Positions 9,560 to 20,960 of a stretch of 64,000 bases of DNA are shown here, one piece after another. Origin of the DNA: Cornus controversa. Lineage: Eukaryota; Streptophyta; Magnoliopsida; Cornales; Cornaceae. The DNA lies in assembly GCA_026545225.1 (NCBI GenBank), contig CM048850.1, positions 8,481,501-8,545,500 on the forward strand, written 5' to 3'. Within the stretch, counting starts at the first letter, position 1, and each line of letters begins with the position of its first letter. The notes below the pieces were generated by a model, which did not search any database, had not been told where the DNA came from, and saw only the letters and a program-made list of their open reading frames with translations. The translations under genes were made by a program, and so were the position numbers.

Positions 9560-12218
9560 ATCGTTTTACCAAATGGATTCCAACGTCCACATTGAGCTCA
9601 CCTCCCTCACCATATCAATGAAGATGAACCCCACAATCTTATCAAATGTGCATACATAATTTATAAGCAATGAGGCATTTGACAATCACATTTGTACAAG
9701 TTCTTATTTAAACACCATATGTGTCTACAATGAACATGTTTCACATCTCCACATCTCACATAACCACGTATCCTTCACCTTTAACCAAATTCACAAATTT
9801 GATAATTAAATCATGCTTTTCAAAAAGAACACATCTCTAAAGCAATTTATCAAACACATAAGAGTCACTTTCAAAATTACACATGAACCCACCAAATAAA
9901 TTCACAAATCAATTCCAACATGCTCACAAATTCCTCTAAGGCATTTATAAACATACGATTATATCAACCAACCATAAAATCACATTTAAATGGTAAGAAT
10001 AGCATGCTTGAATGTTGGAAAACATGTAATTGCCCCATATAACCAATTGGTTGTCATAGCCAACTAATATACTCGCAAAAACCCTGAATTCTATGGGTTA
10101 GGCATCCCTACCTCGAAAATGAAGGCCTTCCAAGCACTTATAAAAATCTCAGCAATGTCAACCTTACCGAATCATAACTTTGATTAGTTCAAAGGGAAGC
10201 CCTAACCGTCCCCTACGTATCTCCCTTCTTCGACGGGGCTTGAATCACGCCTGAAGGCTTCTGAAATCTAGAGAGAAGGAAGAGAGGAGAAGAGAGAAAG
10301 GTTTAGAGAGAGATAGATTCGTGAGAAATGGTTGGGACTCTCTCAACCTCATGTTTTAAAAGCATCTAGGGCGCAAAAAGACCAAAATGCCCCCGAGCCA
10401 CTTAACGTACCTTCCCGAACTCCGTTTTTGATTTTGAAAACTTCTATAGCCTCAAAATCACTTTCTTTACTCTCTAAACATTCCATCTAAGTCATTCCCA
10501 AAAATAAATATTTTTTGAGAATTTTTTGGATTCCTGGGCCCACTTAAGTCTCCTCCCTGGCCCCGGTTTGACCAAAAAGCCAAACTTCTCTAAATCTCTC
10601 AAAAACTTATCAAAACCTTAAATACGTTATCTAAACATGCATTCTATGTTTAAAACACATATAAAATTATTTAAAGTCCTAATATGACAATTAAATGAAA
10701 ATTCAAGAAAATCGGCCAAAAATGGTCACGATTCTTACATGCAAGGATGCTATCTCAAGTTTAGCGTTGTGCGTTCAGTGTTGAAAGTGGCCCTCTCTCT
10801 CTAAGCTCACTTTTTGTCCACAGGAGGCGGTTGGAGACATATTGGGCGAACGTCATGCCCTATTGACACATTGAAATATGCATAAGTGTACGACATAAAC
10901 TGTTATAGCAATAAAATTAAGGAAAAAAAGGAACAAACCTTAGCTTGGTTAGCCATAAGATACCCGGTAGTCGCATTTGCCTCAAGTGCGTCTGCCTGCT
11001 CAAGGTCGTTTTGAAAAATGAATTGTTTAGCCCTAGAAACTGCGTACTTTGGGTCAAACAACATTGATTCAGTGCTACTGGCTGCAAACAAGAAAGATAT
11101 TTGGGAGCTACCACTTCCAAACAGTTGGGTCGCCAGCAACCTGAAGGAGCTTGGATCCAAAATGCTCCGGAGAGCAAGGGTGGTCGCATGGGGGATTTCT
11201 AACAGAAGGGGGAGACGACAAACCCCCGTGTCCAAAAACCATAGGCCTTCGTGGCCTTTTTAGAGTAGAGGGGGAAGAGCTAGATGCAACACCTTTACCC
11301 TTCTCTAGGACAACTAGATCCCTATCAACCCTCCTCCGAGAAGGCCCTGCACATTTTTACTAGTAAGCGCATGTAATACAGTTTCTCAAAAAAGAAAGGA
11401 AGAAGCGTAGGAGAAAAAAAGTATACCCTGTCTGTCTACGGCAACACAGGAAGGGTAGCCTAGTATGGCCAGTCCCTCATCCTAGGTTAGGACCAGGTTA
11501 TCCCTCACTGGGTGGGAGTAAGCCTTCTCCATCCTATCTATTTCTTGCTCATCCACGGCTAGCTCAAGCCTCATAGCTAGATTTAAAGACAAAAGATAAT
11601 TATATATATATATATATAATTATGTATATGCAGGGTAAAGGAGAATAGAACGTAAGTATGGAAAATGAGGGCAAAAGGATGTTTACCAGAAACATCCCCG
11701 TCCGTCCACGTGCGGGGAATGTTGTAAGGTGGGAGCTCCCAGCACCCCGAGACAAAAAGAATCATTTTTTCCACACTTTGATTCATGCGCCGTTATCAAT
11801 GAGTACCAGGACTTTGGAAGAGTTTTTTCCACTTGCCCCGCTGTGGAAGTTGCGCAAGTCAGTATTTTTAGAAATGGTATAGCAGGAAAGAAATTTGGTC
11901 ACAGACACTAATGATCTATTTCCATAGGATTTCCATAGAATAAGGGAAGCCATAACTATTCACCAAGAATTTGGCGTAAGTTAGGAAGGGCAAAGATTGA
12001 CAGCATGGAGCAAACTCTAGGATTGAAAATGAGAGGCCGCAAGTAAAGGCGCCCTCATAGAAACATATCTCCCTATCAAAAATAGAGTACGCCCTTTCTG
12101 CTCTGGTAGGTGCTTTGGCGAAGACTTCAACTGGGAAAGAGTAGCGAGTAGCAAGCTCTTCCACCTTCGAGAAAGTTATGGTAGATGCCAGACCTTGACA
12201 CTCTAAATAATCCTCCAT

Positions 12219-12751
12219 AAGGACATAGATAGAGTTGACAGCTTCGTGAATATGAGAGCAAGGAGCGAAGGGCCTTAGGTATGGTTTATAGAAATTGTGT
12301 TGAAGGAAGTAATAACAACGAGAAAGAGAGGAGGTAATAGAGGCTAGTAGTTATATAGGATGACATGAAGCAATGAAGATGGATGGCCTTAAATAGGCTG
12401 GTTGCCTTACAACAACTATTTACAGATGGCTAGGTCTAAACAGCTACTTGCAATAGTCATAATGAAACGTTCACTAGCCAATGATCAAGAAGTACACGAA
12501 TAGTAGATTGGCCAGGGCTGGGGAAGATCGACCAAAGTCAGCTGCAAAGGACTGGTCAAGGCCGGACCCCAAATTCGGCCAAAGATGATACCCAAAATTG
12601 GCTTGTTAGCCAGGGGCTGAGTCTTAGGATTTGATTTAAAGATTCAACAAATTTTGGCTAGGCGTAGGTCAATGATCCATTTTCACAACCCAACAAGCTA
12701 ATTAAAGTGTTCCTAAGGTTTGAAAAGCAACCCTTATGAACAGGGGGCATC
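12219..12751 (+). other. Upstream region of the antisense gene and Tat polypurine tract
   Basis: No sense protein seen. On the minus strand this is the 5' region of the antisense gene. On the plus strand the last bases GAACAGGGGGCA at about 12738-12749 are purine-rich and end two bases before the 3' LTR, as expected of the primer for plus-strand DNA synthesis. Confidence 0.5.
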
Positions 12752-13116
12752 TGATAAGGTATTTGACTCCAATTATAAGTTAGGTGACGTGGGAGGTTGT
12801 GATTCGTATGATGTGAATGAGAGATGAACTTTGACCGGGACTCTTCTATCTCTAGAAAAGACTCAAAAATTAAAGGGCAAGTCTTCTACTCAGATATGTT
12901 CTCATCTGACTGCTATAAATACAACGGTGATTCATATTTTAGGTATGTAATTAATACCCTCTAAGTGCCTTTACAGCTTAAAAATTCTTTTCAATATCTG
13001 ACTTGAGCGTCGGAGCGTAATCGGCCAGTACTGCACTGGTGTCTTTTCTATTACCCCTCATTTGTCTTTTTCAGGTTAGCGTTGACCCTGATTGCAAGTC
13101 AGTTTGTGCTTCATCA
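12752..13116 (+). repeat. 3' LTR of the Tat element
   Basis: Starts TGATAAGGTATTTGACTCC, ends GTGCTTCATCA, and aligns with 830-1193. TATA box TATAAATA at 12914-12921. Visible substitutions and small indels against the 5' LTR indicate an old insertion. Confidence 0.9.
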
Positions 13117-13126
13117 AATACCAAGT

Positions 13127-13472
13127 TATCACAACTTGATTTCTAACACCCAAAAAGGAATGGGAAATGAGGGTGATTAATAAGTAAGACAAACAATCCA
13201 TACGCGTTGATCCCACAACCTCAACCATACAACCCTTCAAATGATTCTACCACACAAGTTCAAATATATAACTCCTTGTAAGTTTATGATCAAAGGCTAA
13301 AAATGAAACCATTGGAAAGCGAGTTTAAAAATACTTGATTTAAAAAAAAGAATCACTTGATTCGGGTATGAAATGAAGAAGTTTTGACCCATTGAAGTTA
13401 AGAGGAAAACATACTAAAAATGAGACGGGTCACCAAAAAGTAGGACCAGTGGGACTTTCTACAGGTTCAAAG
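13127..13472 (-). repeat. Tekay-type LTR fragment, right part of the element hit by Tat
   Basis: Begins TATCACAACTTGATTTCTAA directly after the split primer-site sequence (TACCAAG). Words such as GAAACCATTGGAAAGC and ATGAAGAAGTTTTGACCC match the skeleton of the LTRs at 8120-10739 and 35263-38058. It is cut at 13472 by the next element. Confidence 0.6.
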
Positions 13473-13671
13473 TGTCATGCCCTAATTTTTGACTCCTCGG
13501 AACCATAGGTGAACCTGTCCATTAAACCCTAGGAACCATCTTAACCTTTAAATTAATCGCGAAAGCTTAATCATATTCTCACACATGCGTATGCACAATG
13601 CATCATCAACTAATCTTAATGGGCCCCACACGTAGTCCTACATGTGTATCCAACACTATCTGGACTACAGG

Positions 13672-13894
13672 TTTCGCACAATCGAAAGTGCAATTTAGAA
13701 TGATCGAAGGCTTCATTTTGTACAATGGAAATTGGACTTTCGCACGATCAAAATTGTTAATTAATCAAAGTTCATGCGAAATACTATCGAGACCCTACTA
13801 GAATTTGGACCTAATTCTATCGAAATTCTCGATATAAGCTTCACACAATCGAAGGCATTTCGATTGTGCGAAAAGGGCATTCGCACGATCGAAA
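13672..13894. repeat. TTCG-CGAA word array, words in both orientations
   Basis: TTTCGCACAATCGAAA at 13672-13687 and its exact reverse complement TTTCGATTGTGCGAAA at 13858-13873, with degenerate copies between and after (TTCGCACGATCGAAAT at 13879). The opposite words could pair over about 185 nt. The partner LTR has the same array, more decayed, at about 30302-30525. Confidence 0.78.
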
Positions 13895-14628
13895 TTCCTT
13901 CCTGCAGAATCCTGAAAACTCACATTTGTTCAATTCTACACTCAAAATCCATTCTAACACCCTAAGATCGACCATACAACCTTCCAATAATAAATGAGAT
14001 ATAATATCACCATACACATATTCCAAATCTTGCATTTGAACTAAATCATACATTTGTCCCAAATATTACTCATCATTGAATACATTTCTAAAGTCCATAA
14101 GTCATCCTAACATAAATGCACAATGGATCCAAAAATATACATTTCATTGATGTGGTCTTCCAAGTTTATAGTCATCATATGAATTACGTGTATATTATCC
14201 AAAAACATTGATAATTCAATTACGACTATAACTATAATGAATCAATAGGCCATAAGCCAACATAGATAGCTATATACAAGATATCCAAAAATAAATCCAA
14301 AATGCCAAAAAGGAACTCCACTTAGACGTTCACATTTCATCCGTCATCGACGCCTAATCTATAAAAAGGTTTGGGGGAGAGTGGTGAGCATATAACTACG
14401 CTCAGTAAGAATGCCTTGACCCATCTAGGCATCGACCTGACACTGACCTATATGATATGCAACAATGATGTCGCTACACTACATGACATATATCAATGTT
14501 CTCATGTTCAACACTTCACAAATGCAATTCAACAAATATGCATTTAAACCATACAACATGTTTAACAGTTAAAACACATAAGCATCAAGATATATACATC
14601 TTCGTCGGTCATAATTCGATACATAGAC

Positions 14629-14915
14629 ATGATTTGTTAACTTCGAGGATCATTTGGTGTTGGGAAACTCTGACGACACCAAAGTGTTGGTCAACTCCGA
14701 TGACATTCATATGATTAGATAACTCCGACGGTTATACATTCATGGCATTATAGCCTTGCACAAGTGATTGGACAACTTCGACAATCACTACACTTGGGGT
14801 ATGATTGGGCATCTCTGATGATCATCCCATTGTGAGTATCTCACCTCTTCAAACACATGGTTGGTCGCCTCTGAATTCTATGTATATCATACTTGGACAA
14901 CACTCTGATATACAT
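14629..14915. repeat. Hairpin array: constant loop, unit-specific stems
   Basis: About eight units with loops like TTGGACAACTCCGACG. Each is bordered by arms that pair with each other but not with other units: ATGAT/ATCAT (from 14629), TTGGTGT/ACACCAA (14654-14660, 14676-14682), AGTGATTG/CAATCACT (14763-14770, 14782-14789), ATGTATATCA/TGATATACAT (14880-14889, 14906-14915). Other units have four- or five-base or imperfect arms. The partner LTR has homologous units at 31280-31560. Confidence 0.85.
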
Positions 14916-16099
14916 GTACACATGCTCATAAGACACGTATACTTCATATAACATATTATTCTCATGCTCTTCAATGCACATTCTTGTTATAATAATTCTA
15001 GCATGCATTTCATCTACATAATTCTCATATAGTCACATATATGCTTCAACTCATGCATATTGATCAAAAATGCTTATAATATACCTCATAGTAAAACATG
15101 CTCTCATTTCACATACATTACAAGTATAATTTCACAATTCATCACATATCATAAATTGAACAACTCTAGCATACATAATTACACAATATAAAGAGAGAAA
15201 GAATAATTTACTCAACACCCACCACTCATCCATACATGTTAGCACAATTGACACAATATTAAATGCACTCATACCCTATAATCGATGACTAAGAGGAAAG
15301 AAACACCCCTACCTCAAGTTTGGAGCTTTGCTCTAGCAAGCCTTAGAATCACCGAACTTTAAGTTCCTCCAAATCGAACTTTTTTTCCTGGGAACCGGAT
15401 TAGGACAAGGGGAAAAAAATTTCCTTCTTGGATGAAACCTGAATCCACACTTCAATTACCCTTAATTTTTGGAACTCTCTAATGGGGGACTTTGAACCCA
15501 CCAAAATGAAGTGGAAGATGAGGGGAGTAACTTTCTCTCTTGGAGCAAGCTCTAAATCTCACTAAGGTGCTCAAAATGATGGAAGAAGATTAGAGAAGAA
15601 GGAGAGCTTGAGATGGCAATAATGGCTGATTTTTATCCCTCTCTAATTTGTTCCAACAATATACACTTAAGTATATTGACAACTCACTAAGGGCAAAATG
15701 ACTATTTTGCCCTTAAGCCTCTTAATGTACCTCCCGAGCTTCGTTTTTGATTTCGAAAGCGACTATGGCTAAGTAATCACTTACTTAACTCATTAAACAT
15801 TTCATTTGGTTCAAAATAAAAAATGAAGATTTTTTAGATTTTCGGGCCCACCCGACCTACTTCCTAGGGCCTATCAACCCAAAATTCTCAAATTTACCTG
15901 AATGCTCCCAAAACTACTCGAAACCTCTAAACAAGTTCCCAAATATGTTTTTCACATTTAAAAAATGCTAAAAATCATTTAAAATGCATTTATGGTAATA
16001 ATGATGAATAAAATGATAATCAGCCAAAATTAGTCCTGGTCTCTACAACCTCCTTACCTTCAAGAAATTTTATCCTCGAAATAAGAAACATACCTCAAG

Positions 16100-17085
16100 T
16101 GGTAAACAACTCAGGATAATTTAAGCGGACTTCTTGTTCCGCTCCCACGTAGCCTCCTCGACTCTGTGATGCCTCCAAAATACTTTAACCAAAGGAATGG
16201 TTTTGCCCCGAAGCACTTGTTCTTTAGTATCCTAAACCTATATTGGCCTTTCCTCATACGATACGTCCTCCTCCAGCTCAAGATCTGTCCAATCTAGCAC
16301 ATGTGAAGGATCCGACTCATACTTTCTCAACATCAAAACGTAGACAGTATTGTGTACACTTGACATTTGCGGTGGCAATGCTGAGCGATATAAAACCTTA
16401 CCTACATAATCTAATATCTTAAATGGACTGATGAACTAGGGCGCTAGCTTGCTGCAACGCCCAAATCTCATCAAACCTCATCGTAGTGAGACCTTTAAAA
16501 AGACATGATCCCCCACCTCAAATGCCAAAGGTTACCGCCTCCTATCGGCATAACTCTTCTGATAACTTTGAGTCATAACCAATTATTGCCTTATTATCTT
16601 TATCTTTTTCTATAGTCTCACGGATTATATCCAGTCCCAAGGCAATAGTCTCACCAACCTCTGTCCAACACATGAGTAAGCTACAAGGTCTATCATACAA
16701 AGCCTCAAATAGAGCCATCTCAATACTAGCTTGATAATTATTATTGTATGTAAACTCCACCAATGGAAGGTGATCCTCCAAACTACCACTGAAATTAAGT
16801 GCACATGTCCAAAGCATATCCTCTAAAATTTGTATAGTACGCTCTGACTGGCCATCTGTTTGAGGATGGAAAGTCGTACTGAAATGAAGATCTGTATCAA
16901 GTGTCGCTTGAAGACTTTGCCAAAATTGTGACATAAACCTCAGATCTCTATCGGATACAATGGAAACTTACACTCTGTAAAGTCTCAGAATCTGATCAAT
17001 ATACAGCCGACTAAGAGTATCCATGTCATCTGTCACTCGAATTAGAAGAAAATGAGCCACCATGGTCAATCTGTCCACAATGACC
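16100..17085 (-). pseudogene. Tekay-type integrase C-terminal half and chromodomain
   Basis: On the minus strand from 17085: VDRLTMVAHFLLIRVTDDMD, a region with VSDRDLRF, then an open stretch 16934-16542 with FHPQTDGQSERTIQILEDML (the conserved Glu region is intact), LVEFTYNNNYQAS and FEALYDRPC. Further on, with stops, a segment reads LRKYESDPSHVLDWTDLELEE and ends in a chromodomain-like piece with VKVFWRHHRVEEATWE at about 16180-16130. A chromodomain at the integrase end defines chromoviruses and is thought to guide insertion to heterochromatin. The other half of this integrase is at 26285-26680, beyond the nested element. Confidence 0.8.
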
Positions 17086-18581
17086 TGATAGGCGTTGAAT
17101 GTTACGCATTATAACCTCTTAACTTATGTATTTTGTGATTTTACTTTGTTTTAGTGTTTTTTGTATTTTTAGGGCCTTAATGATTATTTCAGTTAAAACC
17201 AAGCTTTTGGGCTTTTAAAGAAGACATCCAAGATGGTTGGATGAAGCCTACATCAAGGAGATTCACTCAACCATTTATTTCAACTCAAATCAGTCCAAGG
17301 AAGAGGTCCAAGAGAATTACAGCTGCTTAAGAAGGTTTCGGGCCTGAAGCCCAAATTTGCGCATAATACAATCTTAATCCCATTTTGGAAAATGGACCAG
17401 AAGTCATATTTTTGAGCCTCAAATTGACATTATTTTAGTGTTGGGTTGAACGAAATTCGATTCTGCACACTTTTATATTTCACGAAAATTCCATAAATCG
17501 GACTTCTAGTGGGTCAAAAGTTGGGCCGAAGTTAGCAGGAAAAACCCACCTGATTAGTGCTGCGGGAAACCCTAATTTATTCCTAATTGGATTAGGACTT
17601 TGGTGTATTCTCTTGGGGAATAAAGTGAAGACTTGGAGGTTGAATTGGAAGAGATTAGACAGAGAGAACAGAGCTTGGAGAGTCTGAGAGGGCTGAGAAG
17701 AGAACAGAAACATATATTGCAGAGCCATTGGAGAACAAAGTTAGACGCGTAATTCAGAAAGATGATGTCTTCTTCCTCAATAGTTGAAGCTTCTTCTTCT
17801 ACCATGAGCGGCTAGTTCATCCACTAGGGTTTTGATGTAACCCTAACAAAGCATCAATGGTTTGATTATTTTAATTATTGGGGACCTTTATATACATGCA
17901 TAGATTGTGTAATTCAGAGGATTCTTATTATAGAATTGAGCAATAAAAGTCTTGTAAATTCAATCTCAATGATTTCTTATCTTGTCTTAGATATTTAGTT
18001 GTTGTTATTGAATTCAATCTCTCTTATTTTCTGTGATCATGAGAGAGATTATTACATAATAGTAATCACTGAATATATTATTATGAGCTTTGATGGATTA
18101 TGCCTAGAGAAGATGAACCATACTGCACCTTAGATTAGAGTAGTTAGGCAGATGGCCCATGCCAATCGAAGATAGTCCATGGCTTAGCCTTAATCATATG
18201 TTATCTTCTTGACGGATGAAGGTGAGCTTGTAGCCACCGACACCACTTATGCATGATGTAATTCCCCTATAATTGATCCAATTGACCATTGATTGTGGAG
18301 TTAGTGGTGAAGTCAAACACCCTAGATTTTTCTCATATTATCTTCACTATCTTGTTTACTTTGATTTAGTTTATTTTACCTTTTTACTTAGTTTAGTTTA
18401 AAAATCAATTATTTTCTTATAAATTTAATTAAAATTAATTCCGTATTCCAACTCATCAGACCATAATCCCTGAGGTACGATACCCCTTTCGATAGCCCTA
18501 TTCTGCAAGGAATTCGTTCTATTGCGAAGTGTGAAAAATTTTAATTGATATACTTTTTGAGTCACACTCACACACGAATCA
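17086..18581 (+). repeat. 5' LTR of the Athila-type element
   Basis: TGATAGGCGTTGAATGTTAC to CACACACGAATCA. Matches 24757-26279 throughout, lacking about 27 bp near its start that the 3' LTR has (around 24808-24834). Short frames in it are chance. Confidence 0.93.
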
Positions 18582-18586
18582 ATTTT

Positions 18587-18604
18587 TGGCGCCGTTGCCG
18601 GGGA
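18587..18604 (+). other. Primer-binding site (Asp-tRNA type)
   Basis: TGGCGCCGTTGCCGGGGA lies five bases after the LTR end. This is the usual Athila primer site, complementary to the 3' end of a tRNA generally given as Asp. Confidence 0.78.
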
Positions 18605-18726
18605 TTATCTATTTGATTGATTGGATTTTACAGAATTAGTTTTAATTGAATTTTTAGTTTAGGAAATTTTTATATTTTATTTTTAATTTTGTTTTTGTTT
18701 TCTTTTCAGGTGCTTTTGGCTAATAT

Positions 18727-19375
18727 ATGCAAGGTCGTCGTTCTGTAGCTGATCCTTTGATACCTCTTGATCCTGAACCTGAACGTACTCTTAGACAACA
18801 GAGGAACATCCCTGTTGATACCATTGTGCAAGAGGAAAAAATAATTGAAGACATGGCAGAAGAGAGGAATAACAACCTTGTTCCTAATGATGACGGAGAA
18901 AGAGCTAGATTGCTGAGGGACTACTATGTTCCTGAGACATACCTCACCAGCAGGTTTTCAACTGCCTAATGTCATAGCACAGAATTATGAGATCAAGTCC
19001 AGCATTATTCAGATGCTACCATCTTATTTTGGGCTGACTCAAGAAGACCCTTACAAGCATCTGGATGACTTCATTGAAGTGTGCTCAACTACAAAAATTC
19101 ACAACTTCTCTGAAGATGCTTTCAGAATGAGACTTTTTCCATTCTCTCTGAAAGACAAAGCAAAGTATTGGTTCAATTCTCTACCGGCTGGTTCTATCAC
19201 GACTTGGACTTAGATGCAACATGAGTTTCTCAAGAAGTATTTTTCGATAGGGAAGACCAATCAGTTCAGACGTGCTATTACTGGTTTCTCCCAACATGAG
19301 GGGGAACAATTTTATGAGACATGGGAAATATTCAAGGACCTTCTTAGGAAGTGTCCCCATCATCAAGTTCCGAAG
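18727..19375 (+). pseudogene. Athila gag, frameshifted and C-terminally deleted
   Basis: Starts MQGRRSVADPLIPLDPEPER at 18727 and runs open to 18967, with a frame change near 18950. The capsid continues with NYEIKSSIIQMLPSYFGLTQ, EDPYKHLDDFIEVC, FPFSLKDKAKYWFNSLPAGS and, after an in-frame stop at 19211, FLKKYFSIGKTNQFRRAITG up to DLLRKCPHH near 19364. These are standard Athila gag motifs. The zinc knuckle and protease that should follow are missing; sequence joins straight to the linker upstream of RT. Confidence 0.82.
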
Positions 19376-20960
19376 TGGTCTGACAGAAATTCAAGAGAAG
19401 AGCTTAGTAGAGGTTTTATACCAACATCGTGAAGCAATTGGATGGAGTGTTGTTGATCTTAAGGGCATTGATCCCTCGATTTGCATACACAAAATTCATT
19501 TGGAAGAAGGATGTAAGCCAACCAGAGAGGCACAGAGGCGACTAAACCCCAACATGAAGGAGGTGGTAAAGAAAGAGGTTGTTAAGTTACTTGATGCAGG
19601 AATCATTTATCCAATTTCTGACAGCACATGGGTGAGTCCGACACAAGTGATTCCAAAGAAATCTGGTCTGACCATTGTCCCTAACTCTATGGGAGAGCTT
19701 GTTCCACAACGTACTGCCACAGGATGGCGTGTTTGCATTGATTACAGAAAGCTCAATTCTATGACATGGAAAGATCACTTCCCTCTTCCATTCATTGATC
19801 AAATACTTGAAAGGTTAGCTGGTCAGAACTATTATTACTATTAGGATGGCTAATCTGGTTATAAACAAGTAGCTATGGATCCAGAGGATCAAGAGAAGAC
19901 CACTTTCACTTGTCCCTTTGGTACTTTTGCTTATCGTCGTATGCCTTTTGGATTATGTAATGCTCTGGCTACATTCCAGAGGTGTATGATGGCCATCTTT
20001 TCTGACATGGTGGAAATATTCTTGGAGGTGTTCATGGATGACTTCTCTATTTTTGGATCATCCTTTGAACACTGTTTGAGCAATTTATCACTTGTGCTTC
20101 AAAGGTGCCGAGAATAGAATTTGGTACTTAGTTGGGAGAAGAGCCATTTCATGGTAAAAGAGGGTATTGTATTGGGCCATATTGTTTCAGAGAGGGGCAT
20201 TAAAGTTGATAAAGTAAAGATCGACCTAATTGCAACTCTACCTCATCTAACTTCGGTAAGGCAAGTTCGATCCTTCTTAGGCCATGCTGGGTTCTATAGA
20301 AGATTTATCACGGATGTCAGTAAAGTGGCTCGACCATTGTGCCATTTGTTATCTAAAGATGTTCCCTTTATCTTTGATGAAGATTGTGTGCAAGCTTTTG
20401 AAAAACTTCGATCTCTATTATCTTCTGCACCAATTATGCAATCGCCAAAATGGGCTCTACCTTTTGAAATCATGTGTGATGCCTCTGATTATGCAGTGGG
20501 AGCAGTGTTGGGACAAAGAGTAGAGAAATGGCCATATGTCATCTATTACGCTAGTAAGACTCTCTCTGATGCCCAACTCAATTATACAACCACAGAGAAA
20601 GAGCTTCTAGCTGTAGTGTTTGCCTTGGACAAGTTTCGTTCTTATTTACTGGGCTCTAAGGTGGTTGTCTACTCTGATCATGCAGCATTGAGACACTTAT
20701 TGGCGAAGAAAGAAACCAAACTGCGTCTTATTCGATGGATTTTATTACTGCAAGAATTTGATTTGGAGATAAAAGACAAAAAGGGGACGGAGAATGTGGT
20801 TGCGGATCATTTATCTCGGATTGAGTTTGAGTCGGTGATCGATGCATTACCTATTTGAGACTCATTCTCGGATGAGCAATTGTTTGGAATTGGTTTGATA
20901 AAAGTTAATGGCCAAAGGTTGAAGCATTGTGTGGAAGGATGTGTGCCAAGAAGAGACGTA
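19376..20960 (+). pseudogene. Athila pol remnant: RT and RNase H, integrase deleted
   Basis: Frame 19272-19844 carries LTEIQEKSLVEVLYQHREAI, LNPNMKEVVKKEVVKLLDAG, WRVCIDYRKLN and DHFPLPFIDQILERLAG. After a short break RT continues at 19875-20117 with FAYRRMPFGLCNALATFQRC and the catalytic motif VFMDDFSIFG. After one stop (20115), 20121-20858 is open and holds the RT tail and RNase H ([46 protein letters not shown]). Then only an integrase C-terminal scrap remains (KVNGQRLKHCVEG at about 20905), so nearly all of integrase was deleted at about 20890. Only a few stops: younger decay than the surrounding Tekay-type element. Confidence 0.88.

Larger units (their letters stand above)
8120..10739 (-). 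mobile_element. Solo LTR of a Tekay-type gypsy element
   Basis: TG...CA ended, 2620 bp, flanked by perfect 5-bp duplications TGCAA (8115-8119 and 10740-10744), with no internal region, as left by recombination between two LTRs. Orientation is minus: the reverse complement begins TGTAAGAATCGTGACC and ends GGACGTGACA, like the LTR at 45367-48024. U3-like words (CGAACTCCGTTTTTGATTTT near 10418) are shared with the other Tekay-type LTRs here. It carries a palindromic-word array and an inverted-repeat array, listed separately. Confidence 0.93.
7877..12218 (-). pseudogene. Antisense accessory gene of the Tat element, split by a solo LTR
   Basis: It runs opposite to gag-pol. The first exon (12218-11916) encodes about 100 residues with LATRYSFPVEVF and ICFYEGAFTCGLSFSILEF, resembling the plant putative gypsy-type transposon domain (Pfam PF04195, from memory). 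Further exon-like pieces lie at about 11786-11705 (ending before GTAAACAT), about 11560-11420 and about 11360-10950 (ending before GTTTGTTCC). The last exon crosses the solo LTR: ERTTLNLR before it, then IASLHSSHVSHVREINVLN and a charged tail with AVEQFKDLPKF and YVEGFEYFRETKDRLHP, stopping at 7877. Exon limits are approximate. Antisense genes between pol and 3' LTR are known in some Tat elements such as Grande. The function is unknown; the copy is broken. Confidence 0.7.
830..13116 (+). mobile_element. Ty3/gypsy Tat-clade LTR retrotransposon, degenerate
   Basis: Two LTRs of about 365 bp flank gag, protease, reverse transcriptase, RNase H, a second RNase H and integrase, in that order. The second RNase H (5088-5316) is diagnostic of the plant Tat clade. 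Downstream of integrase lie an 80-bp tandem array and an antisense accessory gene, both known as Tat/Ogre/Grande-type additions. A solo LTR (8120-10739) is nested in the antisense gene. Target duplications are decayed: GACGC before 830 and AATAC after 13116, both close to GATAC expected from the primer-site sequence that was hit. Many stops and frameshifts show that it is dead. Confidence 0.9.
13473..16047 (-). repeat. 3' LTR of the minus-strand Tekay-type element
   Basis: TGTCATGCCCTAATTTTTGA at one end and GGTCTCTACA at the other, about 2575 bp. The first about 1.5 kb aligns with 30104-31580. The adjoining ACCTCCTTACCTTCAAG at 16048 is, on the minus strand, a purine-rich primer tract. It holds a word array at 13672-13894 and a hairpin array at 14629-14915. 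Confidence 0.9.

Noticed and set aside
17480..17805. Minus-strand frames repeated at 25175-25426
   Set aside because: They recur only because the LTR is repeated; no family resemblance.
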